Assembly: GCF_900115475.1 (NCBI RefSeq)
Contig: NZ_FOWP01000005.1
Coordinates: 361,535 to 425,534 of the forward strand
Length of the DNA stretch: 64,000 nucleotides
Direction: 5' to 3'
Source of the DNA: Ectopseudomonas composti
GTDB taxonomy: Bacteria > Pseudomonadota > Gammaproteobacteria > Pseudomonadales > Pseudomonadaceae
Part shown: positions 9,389-18,126 of the stretch, in pieces
Position numbering within the stretch: the stretch's first letter is position 1
Layout of the letters: each line of letters opens with the position of its first letter
Made by a program: the position numbers and the translations under genes
The notes under the pieces: model-generated
What the model was told of the DNA's origin: nothing
The model's input: only the letters and a program-made list of their open reading frames with translations
Database searches by the model: none

Positions 9389-9405
9389 TGGGCACGCTTT
9401 GTGCT
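9389..9405 (+). promoter_or_regulatory. Sigma-54 promoter of the flgB operon
   Basis: TGGGCACGCTTTGTGCT matches the RpoN consensus TGGCACG-N4-TTGCW. The invariant GG is at 9391-9392 and GC at 9403-9404, ten bases apart. It ends 41 bases before the flgB ATG and faces it. RpoN control of rod-hook operons is known for Pseudomonas polar and for lateral flagella. Confidence 0.8.
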
Positions 9406-9446
9406 CAAGGCACCTGGGCACAACCTTGGGCTAAGGGTACCGGTGA

Positions 9447-9800
9447 ATGAGTATACGGATTGATGATGTGGTGGGCCTGCATTCGCGGGCGATCGAGCTG
9501 CGCATGCAGCGCAGCGAGCTTCTCGCCGCCAACCTGGCCAATGAAGACACGCCGGGCTTTCTCGCCCGTGACATCGACTTCGCCGGCGAGATGCAGCGTC
9601 TCGATCCGCAGCAAGCATTCATCGCCAGCACGGTGGATCTCAAGTACCGCGTGCCGACCCAGCCGTCGCAGGATGGCAACAGCGTCGAGCTGAGTGTGGA
9701 GCAGGCCGCGTTCTCCAAGAACAGCATGGACTTCCAGACCAGCCTGACCTTTCTCAGCATGAAATTCCGCGGCCTGAAACAGGCTATCGAGGGGCGCTGA
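9447..9800 (+). CDS. flgB: Flagellar proximal rod protein FlgB
   Basis: FlgB builds the proximal rod of the flagellar basal body. It has the N-terminal rod signature AANLANEDTPGFLARD near residues 28-43 and a C-terminal helix ending FLSMKFRGLKQAIEGR. At 117 residues it is shorter than most FlgB proteins (about 130-140). It is the first gene of the operon, 41 bases behind a sigma-54 promoter, and flgC follows after two bases. Confidence 0.94.
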   Translation: MSIRIDDVVGLHSRAIELRMQRSELLAANLANEDTPGFLARDIDFAGEMQRLDPQQAFIASTVDLKYRVPTQPSQDGNSVELSVEQAAFSKNSMDFQTSLTFLSMKFRGLKQAIEGR

Positions 9801-9802
9801 TC

Positions 9803-10231
9803 ATGGCTTTCGACTCCATCTACCGTATCGCCGGCTCGTCAATGAACGCGCAGACCGTGCGCCTCAACACCGTGGCCAGCAACCTGGCCAACGCCGACTC
9901 GGCCGCGGCCAGCGCCGAGGACGTATACCAGGCGCGCAAGCCGGTATTCGCCGCCGTTTACAACAACGACCAGCTGACTCGCAGCGCTGGCATGGGCGGT
10001 GCTCATGTGCAGGTGCTCGACGTGGTCACTGCCGGTCGTGAACCGGTGCGCCGCTACGAGCCGGACAATCCCCTGGCCGATGACAAAGGCTACGTGTTCT
10101 ACGCCGACATCGATCAGATCGAGGAGATGACCGACATGATGTCGGCCACCCGCAGCTTCGAGACCAGTGTCGAGGTGCTCAACCGCCTGAAAAGCATGCA
10201 GCAGGGCCTGCTCAAGCTCGGAGAATCCTGA
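9803..10231 (+). CDS. flgC: Flagellar proximal rod protein FlgC
   Basis: FlgC is another proximal rod subunit, of 142 residues. The N-terminal rod motif is SMNAQTVRLNTVASNLANAD, with an alanine-rich insert after it. The C-terminal motif reads MMSATRSFETSVEVLNRLK, the helix shared by rod and hook proteins. Its stop overlaps the flgD start by one base (TGATG). Confidence 0.95.
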   Translation: MAFDSIYRIAGSSMNAQTVRLNTVASNLANADSAAASAEDVYQARKPVFAAVYNNDQLTRSAGMGGAHVQVLDVVTAGREPVRRYEPDNPLADDKGYVFYADIDQIEEMTDMMSATRSFETSVEVLNRLKSMQQGLLKLGES

Positions 10232-10908
10232 TGGCCACGGTCAGTAATAACAGCCAGAGCAATCCCGCTTACAGCATCGACGAAGCGGTCAAGCAGGCGG
10301 TCAACGTCAGTGACGCGACCCAGCTGGAAAACAACTTTCTCACCCTGATGGTCGCGCAGATCCAGAACCAGGACCCGACCAAGCCGGTGGACAGCACCGA
10401 GTTCCTCAACCAGTTCGCCGCCATGAGCCAGGTCAAGAGCCTGGAAAACATGGCCTCGCTGAGCAAGAGCAACCTGGTGCTGCTGGACAACCTGCAGACC
10501 CTCACCGCTGCCGGCCTGGTCGGCCAGGAAGTGAAGGTGGCGACCGAGCAGCTGGAATTGGGCGCGGACAAGGTCAAGGGCGAGATCAACCTCGAGCATG
10601 CCGCCGGCAAGCTGGCCCTGGTGGTCACCGACAGCAATGGCGTGAAGAAGGAAATCGACCTCGGCTCCCAGGCGCCGGGGCGCGTGCCCTTCGAGCTGGA
10701 CCCCAACGCCCTTGGCCTGGCGCCGGGCAGCTACAAGGTCGAGGTCAAAAGCGACAGCGGCGAGTACCCGAAGGTGGAGGTGGCCGGGCGCGTCACCCAG
10801 GTACGTGTCAGCGCCGAAGGCCCGGTACTGGAAGTCATTGGCGTTGGTTCCGTGCCTTTCTACAACATCACCGAATTTGGCCAGACGCAGACCGCCGGTC
10901 TGCTCTGA
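10231..10908 (+). CDS. flgD: Flagellar hook capping protein FlgD
   Basis: FlgD caps the growing hook and is shed once the hook is complete. The 225-residue protein has the N-terminal region LENNFLTLMVAQIQNQDP, then VDSTEFLNQFAAMSQVKSLE, which defines the family. A FlgD Tudor-like/Ig-like C-terminal part follows (GQEVKVATEQLELGADKVKG onward). Overlap with flgC points to translational coupling. Confidence 0.95.
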   Translation: MATVSNNSQSNPAYSIDEAVKQAVNVSDATQLENNFLTLMVAQIQNQDPTKPVDSTEFLNQFAAMSQVKSLENMASLSKSNLVLLDNLQTLTAAGLVGQEVKVATEQLELGADKVKGEINLEHAAGKLALVVTDSNGVKKEIDLGSQAPGRVPFELDPNALGLAPGSYKVEVKSDSGEYPKVEVAGRVTQVRVSAEGPVLEVIGVGSVPFYNITEFGQTQTAGLL

Positions 10909-10944
10909 ACCTTCCCATTCGTTCAATTCAAAGGTCCAGTCGCC

Positions 10945-12132
10945 ATGAGTTTCAACATCGCCATGACCGGCCTCAGCGCCGTCAACGAACAGCTCAACAC
11001 CATCAGCCACAACATCGCCAACGCCGGTACCACCGGCTTCAAGTCCTCGCGTACCGAGTTCGGCAGCATCTACGCCGATAGCCAGGCGATGGGTGTGGAG
11101 GTGCTGGCCACCACCCAGAGCATCAGCCAGGGCGGCTCCCTGGTGACTACCGGGCGCAGCCTGGATCTTGCCATCTCCGGCGGCGGCTTCTTCGTCACCC
11201 GCGACACCAATGGTGACCTGAGCTATACCCGCGCCGGCGTGTTCGGCGCCGACAAGGACAACAACATCGTCAACGCCGCCGGGCAGACCCTGCAGGGCTA
11301 TCCCGTGGACGCCGCCGGTAACCTGTTGGTCGGCGCCATGGGCGACCTGCAGCTGCAGAACGCCAACCTGCCGGCCCGCGCCACCGACACCCTGGCCTTC
11401 GTCATGAACCTGGATTCCAACCAGACCGTACCGGCCACTGCGCCGTTCGACCCGGCGGATGTGAACACCTACAACTCCACCTACACCACCAAGGTGTTCG
11501 ACTCGCAGGGCAAGGAACACACCCTCACCCAGTACTTCGTGAAGACTGGCGACAACACCTGGGATGCCTATTACTACCAGGGCAACACCGCCGTCGGCGG
11601 CCCGCAGGCGCTGACCTTCGGCACCAATGGCACGCTCACCGCGCCGGTCGGTCCGGTCAACGTCGGCTTCGCCCTGCCGGGCGTCGACCCGATGGCCGTC
11701 GCCATCGACTACAGCAACTCCAGCCAGTACGGCTCCGACTTCGTCGTCACCACCAACCGCGCCAGCGGCTACGCGGCGGGCGAGCAGACCGGCCTGTCGG
11801 TGGAGAAGGACGGCATGGTCTATGCCAACTACAGCAACGGCCAGCGCATGCTCCAGGGTCAGGTGGCGCTGGCTACCTTCGCCAACGCCGGCGGCCTGAA
11901 GAACATCAGCGGTACTGCCTGGGTGGAGACCGCCGATTCTGGCGCCGCGCTGATCGGTGTGCCCGGTGTCGGTCCGTTCGGCGCGCTGGTGGCTGGTTCG
12001 TTAGAGAACTCCAACGTCGACCTGACCCAGCAACTGGTCGGCTTAATGGAGGGGCAGCGCAACTACCAGGCCAACACCAAGGTGCTGACCACCAACAAGG
12101 AACTCACCCAAGTGCTGTTCGGCGCGATCTGA
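10945..12132 (+). CDS. flgE: Flagellar hook protein FlgE
   Basis: FlgE polymerises into the hook, the universal joint between rod and filament. It has the N-terminal motif TISHNIANAGTTGFKSSRTE and the D1/D2 core (SQGGSLVTTGRSLDLAISGG). The C-terminal motif is ENSNVDLTQQLVGLMEGQRN followed by YQANTKVLTTNKE. At 395 residues it is shorter than the roughly 460-residue FlgE of the P. aeruginosa polar flagellum, which suggests a different flagellar system. Confidence 0.95.
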   Translation: MSFNIAMTGLSAVNEQLNTISHNIANAGTTGFKSSRTEFGSIYADSQAMGVEVLATTQSISQGGSLVTTGRSLDLAISGGGFFVTRDTNGDLSYTRAGVFGADKDNNIVNAAGQTLQGYPVDAAGNLLVGAMGDLQLQNANLPARATDTLAFVMNLDSNQTVPATAPFDPADVNTYNSTYTTKVFDSQGKEHTLTQYFVKTGDNTWDAYYYQGNTAVGGPQALTFGTNGTLTAPVGPVNVGFALPGVDPMAVAIDYSNSSQYGSDFVVTTNRASGYAAGEQTGLSVEKDGMVYANYSNGQRMLQGQVALATFANAGGLKNISGTAWVETADSGAALIGVPGVGPFGALVAGSLENSNVDLTQQLVGLMEGQRNYQANTKVLTTNKELTQVLFGAI

Positions 12133-12141
12133 GGCTGATCC

Positions 12142-12873
12142 ATGGACCGTCTCGGTTATACCGCAATGACTGCCGCCAGCCGCACCATGAGCTCGCTCAC
12201 GGTGCGTGCCAACAACCTGGCCAACGTCAACACCCCCGGCTTTCGCGCCGATCTCGAACAGGCCCAGGCCGTCGCCGTGGAAGGCTACGGCTACGACAGC
12301 CGACACCTGGCGCGGGTGAAGAACAACGGCGTCAACCTGGCGCCCGGCGAGCTGATGGCCACCGGCCGCGACCTCGACATTGCGATCCAGGGCCGCGGCC
12401 TGTTCACCGTCGAAGGTGATGGAGGCGCCGAGCGCTACACGCGCAACGGCGCGCTGCAGGTCGATGCCGAGTTGCGCCTGACCCTGAACGGCCGCGCTGT
12501 GCTGGGCGAGGGTGGCCCCATCGTGCTGCCCGAGTACGACAGCCTGCACATTGGCCGTGACGGCACCGTGTCGGTGATCCCGCGTGGTGATTTCGTCACT
12601 GCCGAGGTCGATCGCATCCGAGTGGTGGATGTCGATGCTGCCGACCTGAGCAAGGACGCCAGCGGTCTGCTGACGCGCACCGACGGTCAACCGGCCGAGG
12701 GCATGGAGACACCGGTGCTGGTCTCCGGTTATCTCGAGGCGAGCAACGTCGGCGCCATCGACCAACTGGTGGCGACCATGAGCCTGAACCGCCTGTTCGA
12801 GACCCAGGTGAAGATGATGAAGGCCGCCGAGGATCTGTCCGAAGCCGGCAACCGGATGATTCGCGGCAGTTGA
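12142..12873 (+). CDS. flgF: Flagellar proximal rod protein FlgF
   Basis: FlgF is a rod protein of the FlgE/F/G family, 243 residues. The start MDRLGYTAMTAASRTMSS leads into the motif ANNLANVNTPGFRADL. The mid-part GRDLDIAIQGRGLFTVEGD and the C-terminal end LEASNVGAIDQLVATMSLNR match the family. Nine bases separate it from flgE, but 171 bases containing palindromic repeats separate it from flgG. Confidence 0.95.
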   Translation: MDRLGYTAMTAASRTMSSLTVRANNLANVNTPGFRADLEQAQAVAVEGYGYDSRHLARVKNNGVNLAPGELMATGRDLDIAIQGRGLFTVEGDGGAERYTRNGALQVDAELRLTLNGRAVLGEGGPIVLPEYDSLHIGRDGTVSVIPRGDFVTAEVDRIRVVDVDAADLSKDASGLLTRTDGQPAEGMETPVLVSGYLEASNVGAIDQLVATMSLNRLFETQVKMMKAAEDLSEAGNRMIRGS

Positions 12874-12893
12874 GGGTTCGCCGGGGCGAAGTC

Positions 12894-12953
12894 GTAGGGT
12901 GGGCTTCAGCCCACCTGGCTCGCTCTGCAATGGTGGGCTGAAGCCCACCCTAC
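12894..12953. repeat. REPIN-like inverted pair inside the flg operon
   Basis: Two perfectly complementary 22-base arms (12894-12915 and 12932-12953) flank a 16-base spacer. The outer ends read GTAGGGTGGGC and GCCCACCCTAC, and each arm is itself palindromic. Related GTAGGGYG-type elements occur at 26818-26879, 29771-29791 and 38724-38760. The position between flgF and flgG could affect transcript stability within the operon. Confidence 0.7.
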
Positions 12954-13003
12954 AGCGGAGCACCGCCCGGTCCACCCTACGGGTGACGAGAAACGACGAT
13001 TTC

Positions 13004-13024
13004 CCCGGATTGCATCCGGGCTAC
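13004..13024. repeat. 'CCCGGATTGCATCCGGGCTAC' short palindrome
   Basis: CCCGGAT and ATCCGGG flank a three-base loop, followed by CTAC. A similar element, with GTAGCCCGG then CCGGGCTGC, lies at 59525-59549, so this is a second small repeat family. It ends 20 bases before flgG. Confidence 0.55.
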
Positions 13025-13044
13025 AGGTACAGAGGAGACACGAC

Positions 13045-13830
13045 ATGAGTTCCGCACTTTGGGTCAGCAAGACCGGCCTGGCCGCTCAGGACAAGGCCAT
13101 GAGCGCCGTGGCCAACAACCTGGCCAACGTCAACACCAATGGCTTCAAGAGCGACCGCGTGGTGTTCGAGGATCTGTTCTACGCCATCGAACTGCAGCCG
13201 GGTGCGCAGGCCGATGAGGTCAACACCGTGCCTTCGGGCATCCAGCTTGGCAGCGGTGTGCGCGTGGCCGGCACGCAGAAGGTGTTCACCGAAGGCAGCA
13301 TCCAGACCACCGGCCAGCCGATGGATCTGGCCATCGTCGGTGCCGGCTTCTTCCAGGTCGAGGCGCCCAACGGCGATATCTACTACACCGAGAACGGCCA
13401 ATTGCAGCTCAATGCCGAAGGCATGATCGTCAATTCCCAAGGCTTGCCGCTGAACCCGGCCATCGAAGTGCCGGCCGGCAGCAGCCGCTTCACCGTGGGC
13501 AGCGACGGCATCGTCACTGCCGTGCTGGCCGGCGATAGCCTGCCGTCCGAGCTGGGCCAGATCACCCTGGTCAACTTCACCAACCCGGGTGGCCTCGAAG
13601 CCCTCGGCGGCAACCTCTACCGCGAGACCGTGGCCAGCGGCGAGCCGGTCGAAGGCGTACCGGGTGAAGAGGGCCTGGGCAACCTCAAGCAGGGTGTGCT
13701 GGAAGGCTCCAACGTGCAGGTGGTCGAGGCCATGGTGGCGATGATCTCCATCCAGCGCGCCTACGAGGCCAACGCCAAGGTGCTCGATGCCGCCTCCGGC
13801 ATGCAGCAGTTCCTCAACCAGACCGTGTGA
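13045..13830 (+). CDS. flgG: Flagellar distal rod protein FlgG
   Basis: FlgG forms the distal rod that crosses the peptidoglycan and outer membrane. It has 261 residues, the standard size. The N-terminal motif is VANNLANVNTNGFKSDRVV. It then has QTTGQPMDLAIVGAGFFQV and the C-terminal VLEGSNVQVVEAMVAMISIQ with RAYEANAKVLDAAS. It follows the repeat-bearing gap after flgF and is five bases before flgH. Confidence 0.96.
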   Translation: MSSALWVSKTGLAAQDKAMSAVANNLANVNTNGFKSDRVVFEDLFYAIELQPGAQADEVNTVPSGIQLGSGVRVAGTQKVFTEGSIQTTGQPMDLAIVGAGFFQVEAPNGDIYYTENGQLQLNAEGMIVNSQGLPLNPAIEVPAGSSRFTVGSDGIVTAVLAGDSLPSELGQITLVNFTNPGGLEALGGNLYRETVASGEPVEGVPGEEGLGNLKQGVLEGSNVQVVEAMVAMISIQRAYEANAKVLDAASGMQQFLNQTV

Positions 13831-13835
13831 CCGCC

Positions 13836-14498
13836 ATGAAGCGCCTGATCCCGCTCGTTCTGCTGCTGACTCTGGGTGGTTGTACCAGCTTCAACGAGAT
13901 GCTGCCCGACGAAGACTCGAGCCATTACGAACCCTTGCAGCTGGACTACAGTGTGCCGCCGAGCACCGGTGGCGGGCTGTTCCGCAGTGGCTACAGCGGC
14001 TCGTTGATCGGCGACAAGCGCGCGGTGCGGGTCGGCGACATCCTCACCGTGGTACTCGACGAATCCACCCAGTCGAGCAAGAGCGCCGGCACCAGCTTCG
14101 GCAAGACCTCCAGTGCCGCCATCGGCATCCCCACGGTGCTGGGCAAGGCCTACGACCGCCTGGAAAGCTCCGCCGAGGCCGAGCGCGATTTCAACGGTTC
14201 GGCGCGCAGCTCGCAGCAGAACACCCTGCGTGGCTCCATCGCCGTGACCGTGCATCAAGTGCTGCCCAACGGCACGCTGTTGATCAAGGGCGAGAAGGCC
14301 CTGCGCCTGAACCAGGGAGACGAGTACATCCGCCTGGTCGGCCTGGTACGTATGGACGACATCAACCGAGGCAACCAGGTGTCCTCGCAGAACGTGGCCA
14401 ACGCGCGCATCTCCTACGCCGGCCGAGGTGTGCTCAGTGACAGCAACTCGGCGGGTTGGCTGACGCGCTTCTTCACCAGCCCGCTGTTCCCGCTCTGA
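13836..14498 (+). CDS. flgH: Flagellar L-ring lipoprotein FlgH
   Basis: FlgH is an outer-membrane lipoprotein that assembles the L ring. The start MKRLIPLVLLLTLGGCTSF gives a lipobox (LGGC) with the modified cysteine at residue 16. The family core GSLIGDKRAVRVGDILTVVL and the region GLVRMDDINRGNQVSSQNVA are present, and it ends TRFFTSPLFPL. An upstream GTG overlapping the flgG stop would add three residues, but the ATG gives the better lipoprotein signal. Length is 220 residues. Confidence 0.95.
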   Translation: MKRLIPLVLLLTLGGCTSFNEMLPDEDSSHYEPLQLDYSVPPSTGGGLFRSGYSGSLIGDKRAVRVGDILTVVLDESTQSSKSAGTSFGKTSSAAIGIPTVLGKAYDRLESSAEAERDFNGSARSSQQNTLRGSIAVTVHQVLPNGTLLIKGEKALRLNQGDEYIRLVGLVRMDDINRGNQVSSQNVANARISYAGRGVLSDSNSAGWLTRFFTSPLFPL

Positions 14499-14508
14499 GG
14501 CCCAGACC

Positions 14509-15603
14509 ATGATCAAACGTATTCTCGTCGCCTGTGTCCTGGGTTGGCCACTGTCGACCAAGGCCGTGCCGTTGATGGATCTGGTGGACATCGAAGGCAT
14601 TCGCGGCAACCAATTGATCGGCTACGGTCTGGTGGTTGGCCTGGACGGCACCGGCGACAAGAACCAGGTGCGCTTCACCAGCCAGTCGGTGGCCAACATG
14701 ATCAAGCAGTTCGGCATCAACCTGCCGCCGAACGTCGACCCCAAGTTGAAGAACGTCGCGGCGGTGACCGTGACCGCAGAAATTCCGCCGTCCTATAGCC
14801 CGGGGCAGACCGTGGACATCACCGTCGCCTCGCTGGGGGACGCCAAGAGTCTGCGTGGCGGCCAGTTGCTGATGACGCCGCTGCAGGGTGTCGACGGTGA
14901 AACCTACGCCCTGGCTCAGGGCGCCATCGTCGTCGGCGGCCTCAATGCCACCGGGCAGAGCGGCTCCAGCGTGGCGATCAACTCCGCCAACAGCGGCCGC
15001 GTACCCAATGGCGCCACCGTCGAGCGGATGATCCCCAGCGATTTCAGTACCCGTGACGAAGTCATGCTCAACCTGCGCCAGCCCAGCTTCCAGACTGCCG
15101 CCAAGGTGGTCGAAGCGGTCAACGGACGCTTCGGCAGCGGCACCGCCAGCGCGCTGAACTCGACCAAGATTTCCATCCGCGCGCCGATCACCAGCACCCA
15201 GCGTATCGGCTTCATGGCCATGCTCGAAGGTCTGGATGTGGAGGAAGGGCGTGAGCGACCGAAGGTGGTGTTCAACAGCCGCACCGGTACCGTGGTGGTC
15301 GGCCAGGGCGTGCGGGTCAAGGCCGCCGCCGTGGCTCACGGCACGCTGACCGTGACCATCAGCGAGAATCCTCAGGTCAGCCAGCCCAACGCCTTCTCCG
15401 GTGGCCAGACCGCCGTAGTGCCGCGCTCCGACGTGGCCGTCAGCCAGGACAAGAACGCCATGTTCAAGTGGCCAGAAGGTGCCAGCCTGGACAGCATCAT
15501 CAACACCGTGAACAGCCTCGGCGCCACCCCGGACGATGTCATGAGCATCCTCCAAGCGCTGGAGCAGGCCGGTGCCCTAAACGCTGAACTGATCGTGATC
15601 TGA
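14509..15603 (+). CDS. flgI: Flagellar P-ring protein FlgI
   Basis: FlgI forms the periplasmic P ring around the rod, assembled with help from FlgA. It has 364 residues. It begins MIKRILVACVLGWPLSTKA, a cleavable Sec signal. Then come the conserved DLVDIEGIRGNQLIGYGLVV and VGLDGTGDKNQVRFT, followed by NVAAVTVTAEIPP. The C terminus LDSIINTVNSLGATPDDVMS and ILQALEQAGALNAELIVI is typical. Confidence 0.96.
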   Translation: MIKRILVACVLGWPLSTKAVPLMDLVDIEGIRGNQLIGYGLVVGLDGTGDKNQVRFTSQSVANMIKQFGINLPPNVDPKLKNVAAVTVTAEIPPSYSPGQTVDITVASLGDAKSLRGGQLLMTPLQGVDGETYALAQGAIVVGGLNATGQSGSSVAINSANSGRVPNGATVERMIPSDFSTRDEVMLNLRQPSFQTAAKVVEAVNGRFGSGTASALNSTKISIRAPITSTQRIGFMAMLEGLDVEEGRERPKVVFNSRTGTVVVGQGVRVKAAAVAHGTLTVTISENPQVSQPNAFSGGQTAVVPRSDVAVSQDKNAMFKWPEGASLDSIINTVNSLGATPDDVMSILQALEQAGALNAELIVI

Positions 15604-15606
15604 GCC

Positions 15607-16731
15607 ATGAGCATCGTTTCCCTCGCCCAACACATGAGCAGCCACCGTGGCAGTGCCGACGGTATTGGCACCGCTCGCGAGCAGCAGCTGCAGGCCGCGG
15701 CCGAGCAGTTCGAGGCGCTGTTCCTGCAGCAAATCCTCAAGCAGATGCGCAAGGCCAGCGATGTGCTCGCCGAAGGCAACCCGATGCGCAGCCGCGAGAT
15801 GGACACCATGCGCGACTTCTACGACGAAGTGCTGGCCGAGACCCTGGCCGGGCGCAAGCAGACTGGCATCGCCGACATGCTGGTCAAGCAGCTGTCCGGT
15901 GGTGCGGGTGGGGCGCCGGATCTGCAGGGCGCGGCGCTGGCGGCGCAGTCGGCCGAGCTGCCACAGCGCTCCGGCAGCAGCCTGCTGGAACCGCTGCGCG
16001 CGACCTGGCAGCGCGGTGTCGATGGTCTGGGCAACGTCTGGGACAAAGGCTCGGCGGGCTTTCTCGCCCTGGTCGACAAGGTCATCCAGCAGGAGTCGGC
16101 TGGACGCGTTGATGCTGTGTCGCCCAAGGGCGCGCGTGGCCTGATGCAGTTGATGCCGGACACCGCGCGGGAGATGGCCACCGAACTCGGTCTGCCGTTC
16201 GATGAGGCGCGCCTAACCAGCGATGCCGGCTACAACAAGCGCCTGGGCAGTGCCTACCTGGACAAGATGCTGCAGCGTTATGACGGCCATCAGGCGTTGG
16301 CGCTGGCGGCCTATAACGCCGGCCCCGGTCGTGTCGACGAGTGGCTGAAGGTCAACGGCGACCCGCGCAGCGGCGAGATCGGCACGGGCGCCTGGATCGA
16401 GCGCATCCCGTTTCAGGAAACCCGCGACTATACGCGCAAGATTCTCGGCGATCTGGTCAGCCGTGAAACACCGGTCAAGGACGACGTACAGCAGCAGACC
16501 TCGCTCAGCGCGCAGACCCGCCAGCAGCTGGCCAGTGCTCTGAGTGCCGACAGTGGTCTGCTGCTCGGTGCTGTTGCCAGCAAGCAGGTGCTGACTCGTG
16601 GCGAATTTAAGTCCGTCGGAGATTCCGTCGCCCTGTCTTCAGTATCAGCCCAATCCGCTGCCGACGATGCCCGCGTGCTGCGTCTGGCAGCCTTCGCTCA
16701 GCCGATGCGCTTCGAGCGTCAGGAGTCCTAA
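15607..16731 (+). CDS. flgJ: FlgJ-type rod-binding protein fused to a lytic transglycosylase domain
   Basis: This protein joins an N-terminal FlgJ rod-binding domain (about residues 20-95; FEALFLQQILKQMRKAS, MRSREMDTMRDFYDE) to a C-terminal SLT-type lytic transglycosylase domain (about 150-285). The latter has catalytic Glu163 in QQESAGR, then GLMQLMP, ALAAYNAGPGRVDEW and IPFQETRDYTRKIL. It should cap the rod and open peptidoglycan for it. FlgJ of enterobacteria and of the P. aeruginosa polar system carries a glucosaminidase (GH73) domain instead, so the enzyme type is the odd point. The C-terminal tail of about 85 residues has low complexity. It starts three bases after flgI. Confidence 0.93.
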   Translation: MSIVSLAQHMSSHRGSADGIGTAREQQLQAAAEQFEALFLQQILKQMRKASDVLAEGNPMRSREMDTMRDFYDEVLAETLAGRKQTGIADMLVKQLSGGAGGAPDLQGAALAAQSAELPQRSGSSLLEPLRATWQRGVDGLGNVWDKGSAGFLALVDKVIQQESAGRVDAVSPKGARGLMQLMPDTAREMATELGLPFDEARLTSDAGYNKRLGSAYLDKMLQRYDGHQALALAAYNAGPGRVDEWLKVNGDPRSGEIGTGAWIERIPFQETRDYTRKILGDLVSRETPVKDDVQQQTSLSAQTRQQLASALSADSGLLLGAVASKQVLTRGEFKSVGDSVALSSVSAQSAADDARVLRLAAFAQPMRFERQES

Positions 16732-16734
16732 GTC

Positions 16735-18102
16735 GTGAGCATCCTCAACCAGATTGCCTACAGCGGCGTGCGTGCCAGTCAGGTGGCCTTGGCCACCACC
16801 GGGCAGAATATCGCCAACGTCAATACGCCAGGATTCAGCCGCCTGCAGACCATCACTGGTTCGCTGGCTGGGCAGGGCGGGTTGAGCGTCGGCGGTGGGG
16901 TTGAGGTGATCAGCATTCGTCGCATGACCAATGAGTTCCACAATCAGCAGCTGTGGCGTGCGACTACCGAAGAGAACTTCTACGGCGCTTCGCAGCAGTA
17001 CCTGACCGCACTGGAAGCACTGATGTCTGGCACTGGTTCGAGCATCAGTGCCGGTCTCGACCAGTTCTTTGCAGCGCTCAGCGAAGCCAGCGCCACGCCC
17101 GGCTCCATCGCCTTGCGCCAGCAGATCGTGAGCGAGGCCGGTAACCTTGCGCAGCGCTTCAACGGCCTGAGCAGCAACATCGATGCGCAGGTCAAGGCGC
17201 TGCAGGAGCAGCGTACGGCCATGGCCACCGAGATTAACGGCCTGACCGAGAACATCGCGCTGCTCAACAAGAAGATCGTCGAGACCGAGTCGGTCAAGGG
17301 TGACAGCACCGCGCTGCGCGATCACCGCGAAAGCCTGATCGGCCAGCTCAGCCAATTCGCCAAACTGCGCATCAACGAAGTGCCGGATGGCTCGGTCAGC
17401 GTTGCCCTGGCCAACGGCCAGCCGCTGGTGGCCGGCCCGACCGCCGGCCAGCTCAAGGTAGCGATGACCGCTAGCGGTGAGCAGGAAGTCAGCCTGGCCT
17501 TCGCCGGTACCAGCTTTCCGCTACGTCAGGATGGCTTTGGCGGCGCCTTCGGTGGCCTCTACGACGTCGAGTACAGCAACCTGCGGCCGAATCTGGACGC
17601 CTTGCACGATATGGCCGGCCAGTTGGCGCAGATGGTCAATGACGTGCTCGCCACAGGCTTCGATCTCAACGGCAACCCCGGCCAGCCGTTGTTCGTCTAT
17701 GACCCCACCAGCACTACCGCGCTGCTGCGTATCGAGCCATTGACCGCTGAACAACTGGCGTTCTCCTCAGCGGCCGGCGAAACCGGCAACAACGAAGTGC
17801 TGCTCGATCTGCTCGGTCTGAAGAACCAGGCCATTACCTTGGGTGGCAGCCAGGTCACCCTCAACGACGCTTACGCGGGCCTGCTCGGCCAGGTCGCCAG
17901 CGACAGCCGGCAGAACCAGGCTGACCTCAAGTCGGCGACTGCCGTGACTCAGCAGGCACAGTCGCAGCGCGATAGCGTCAGCGCGGTGAGCCTGGATGAG
18001 GAGGCGGTCAACCTGATGACCTACCAGCAGGCCTACCAGGCCAACATGAAGGTGATCAGCACCGCCAACCAGTTGTTCGACGACATGCTTTCCGCGTTCT
18101 GA
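16735..18102 (+). CDS. flgK: Flagellar hook-associated protein 1 FlgK
   Basis: FlgK is the first hook-filament junction protein. A GTG start gives MSILNQIAYSGVRASQVALA and the motif TGQNIANVNTPGFSRLQT. The coiled region AQRFNGLSSNIDAQVKALQE and the C-terminal SLDEEAVNLMTYQQAYQANM are diagnostic. At 455 residues it is much shorter than FlgK of the P. aeruginosa polar system (about 680), as in many lateral-type systems. It is three bases from flgJ and probably coupled to it. Confidence 0.95.
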   Translation: MSILNQIAYSGVRASQVALATTGQNIANVNTPGFSRLQTITGSLAGQGGLSVGGGVEVISIRRMTNEFHNQQLWRATTEENFYGASQQYLTALEALMSGTGSSISAGLDQFFAALSEASATPGSIALRQQIVSEAGNLAQRFNGLSSNIDAQVKALQEQRTAMATEINGLTENIALLNKKIVETESVKGDSTALRDHRESLIGQLSQFAKLRINEVPDGSVSVALANGQPLVAGPTAGQLKVAMTASGEQEVSLAFAGTSFPLRQDGFGGAFGGLYDVEYSNLRPNLDALHDMAGQLAQMVNDVLATGFDLNGNPGQPLFVYDPTSTTALLRIEPLTAEQLAFSSAAGETGNNEVLLDLLGLKNQAITLGGSQVTLNDAYAGLLGQVASDSRQNQADLKSATAVTQQAQSQRDSVSAVSLDEEAVNLMTYQQAYQANMKVISTANQLFDDMLSAF

Positions 18103-18126
18103 CGCGGTTTTCAGAGAGATTCAGCC

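Noticed and set aside
10114..11520. A long open frame on the minus strand opposite flgD and flgE
   Set aside because: It is antisense to two well-supported flagellar genes, has low-complexity His/Gly/Val-rich sequence and matches no family; high GC causes such frames.
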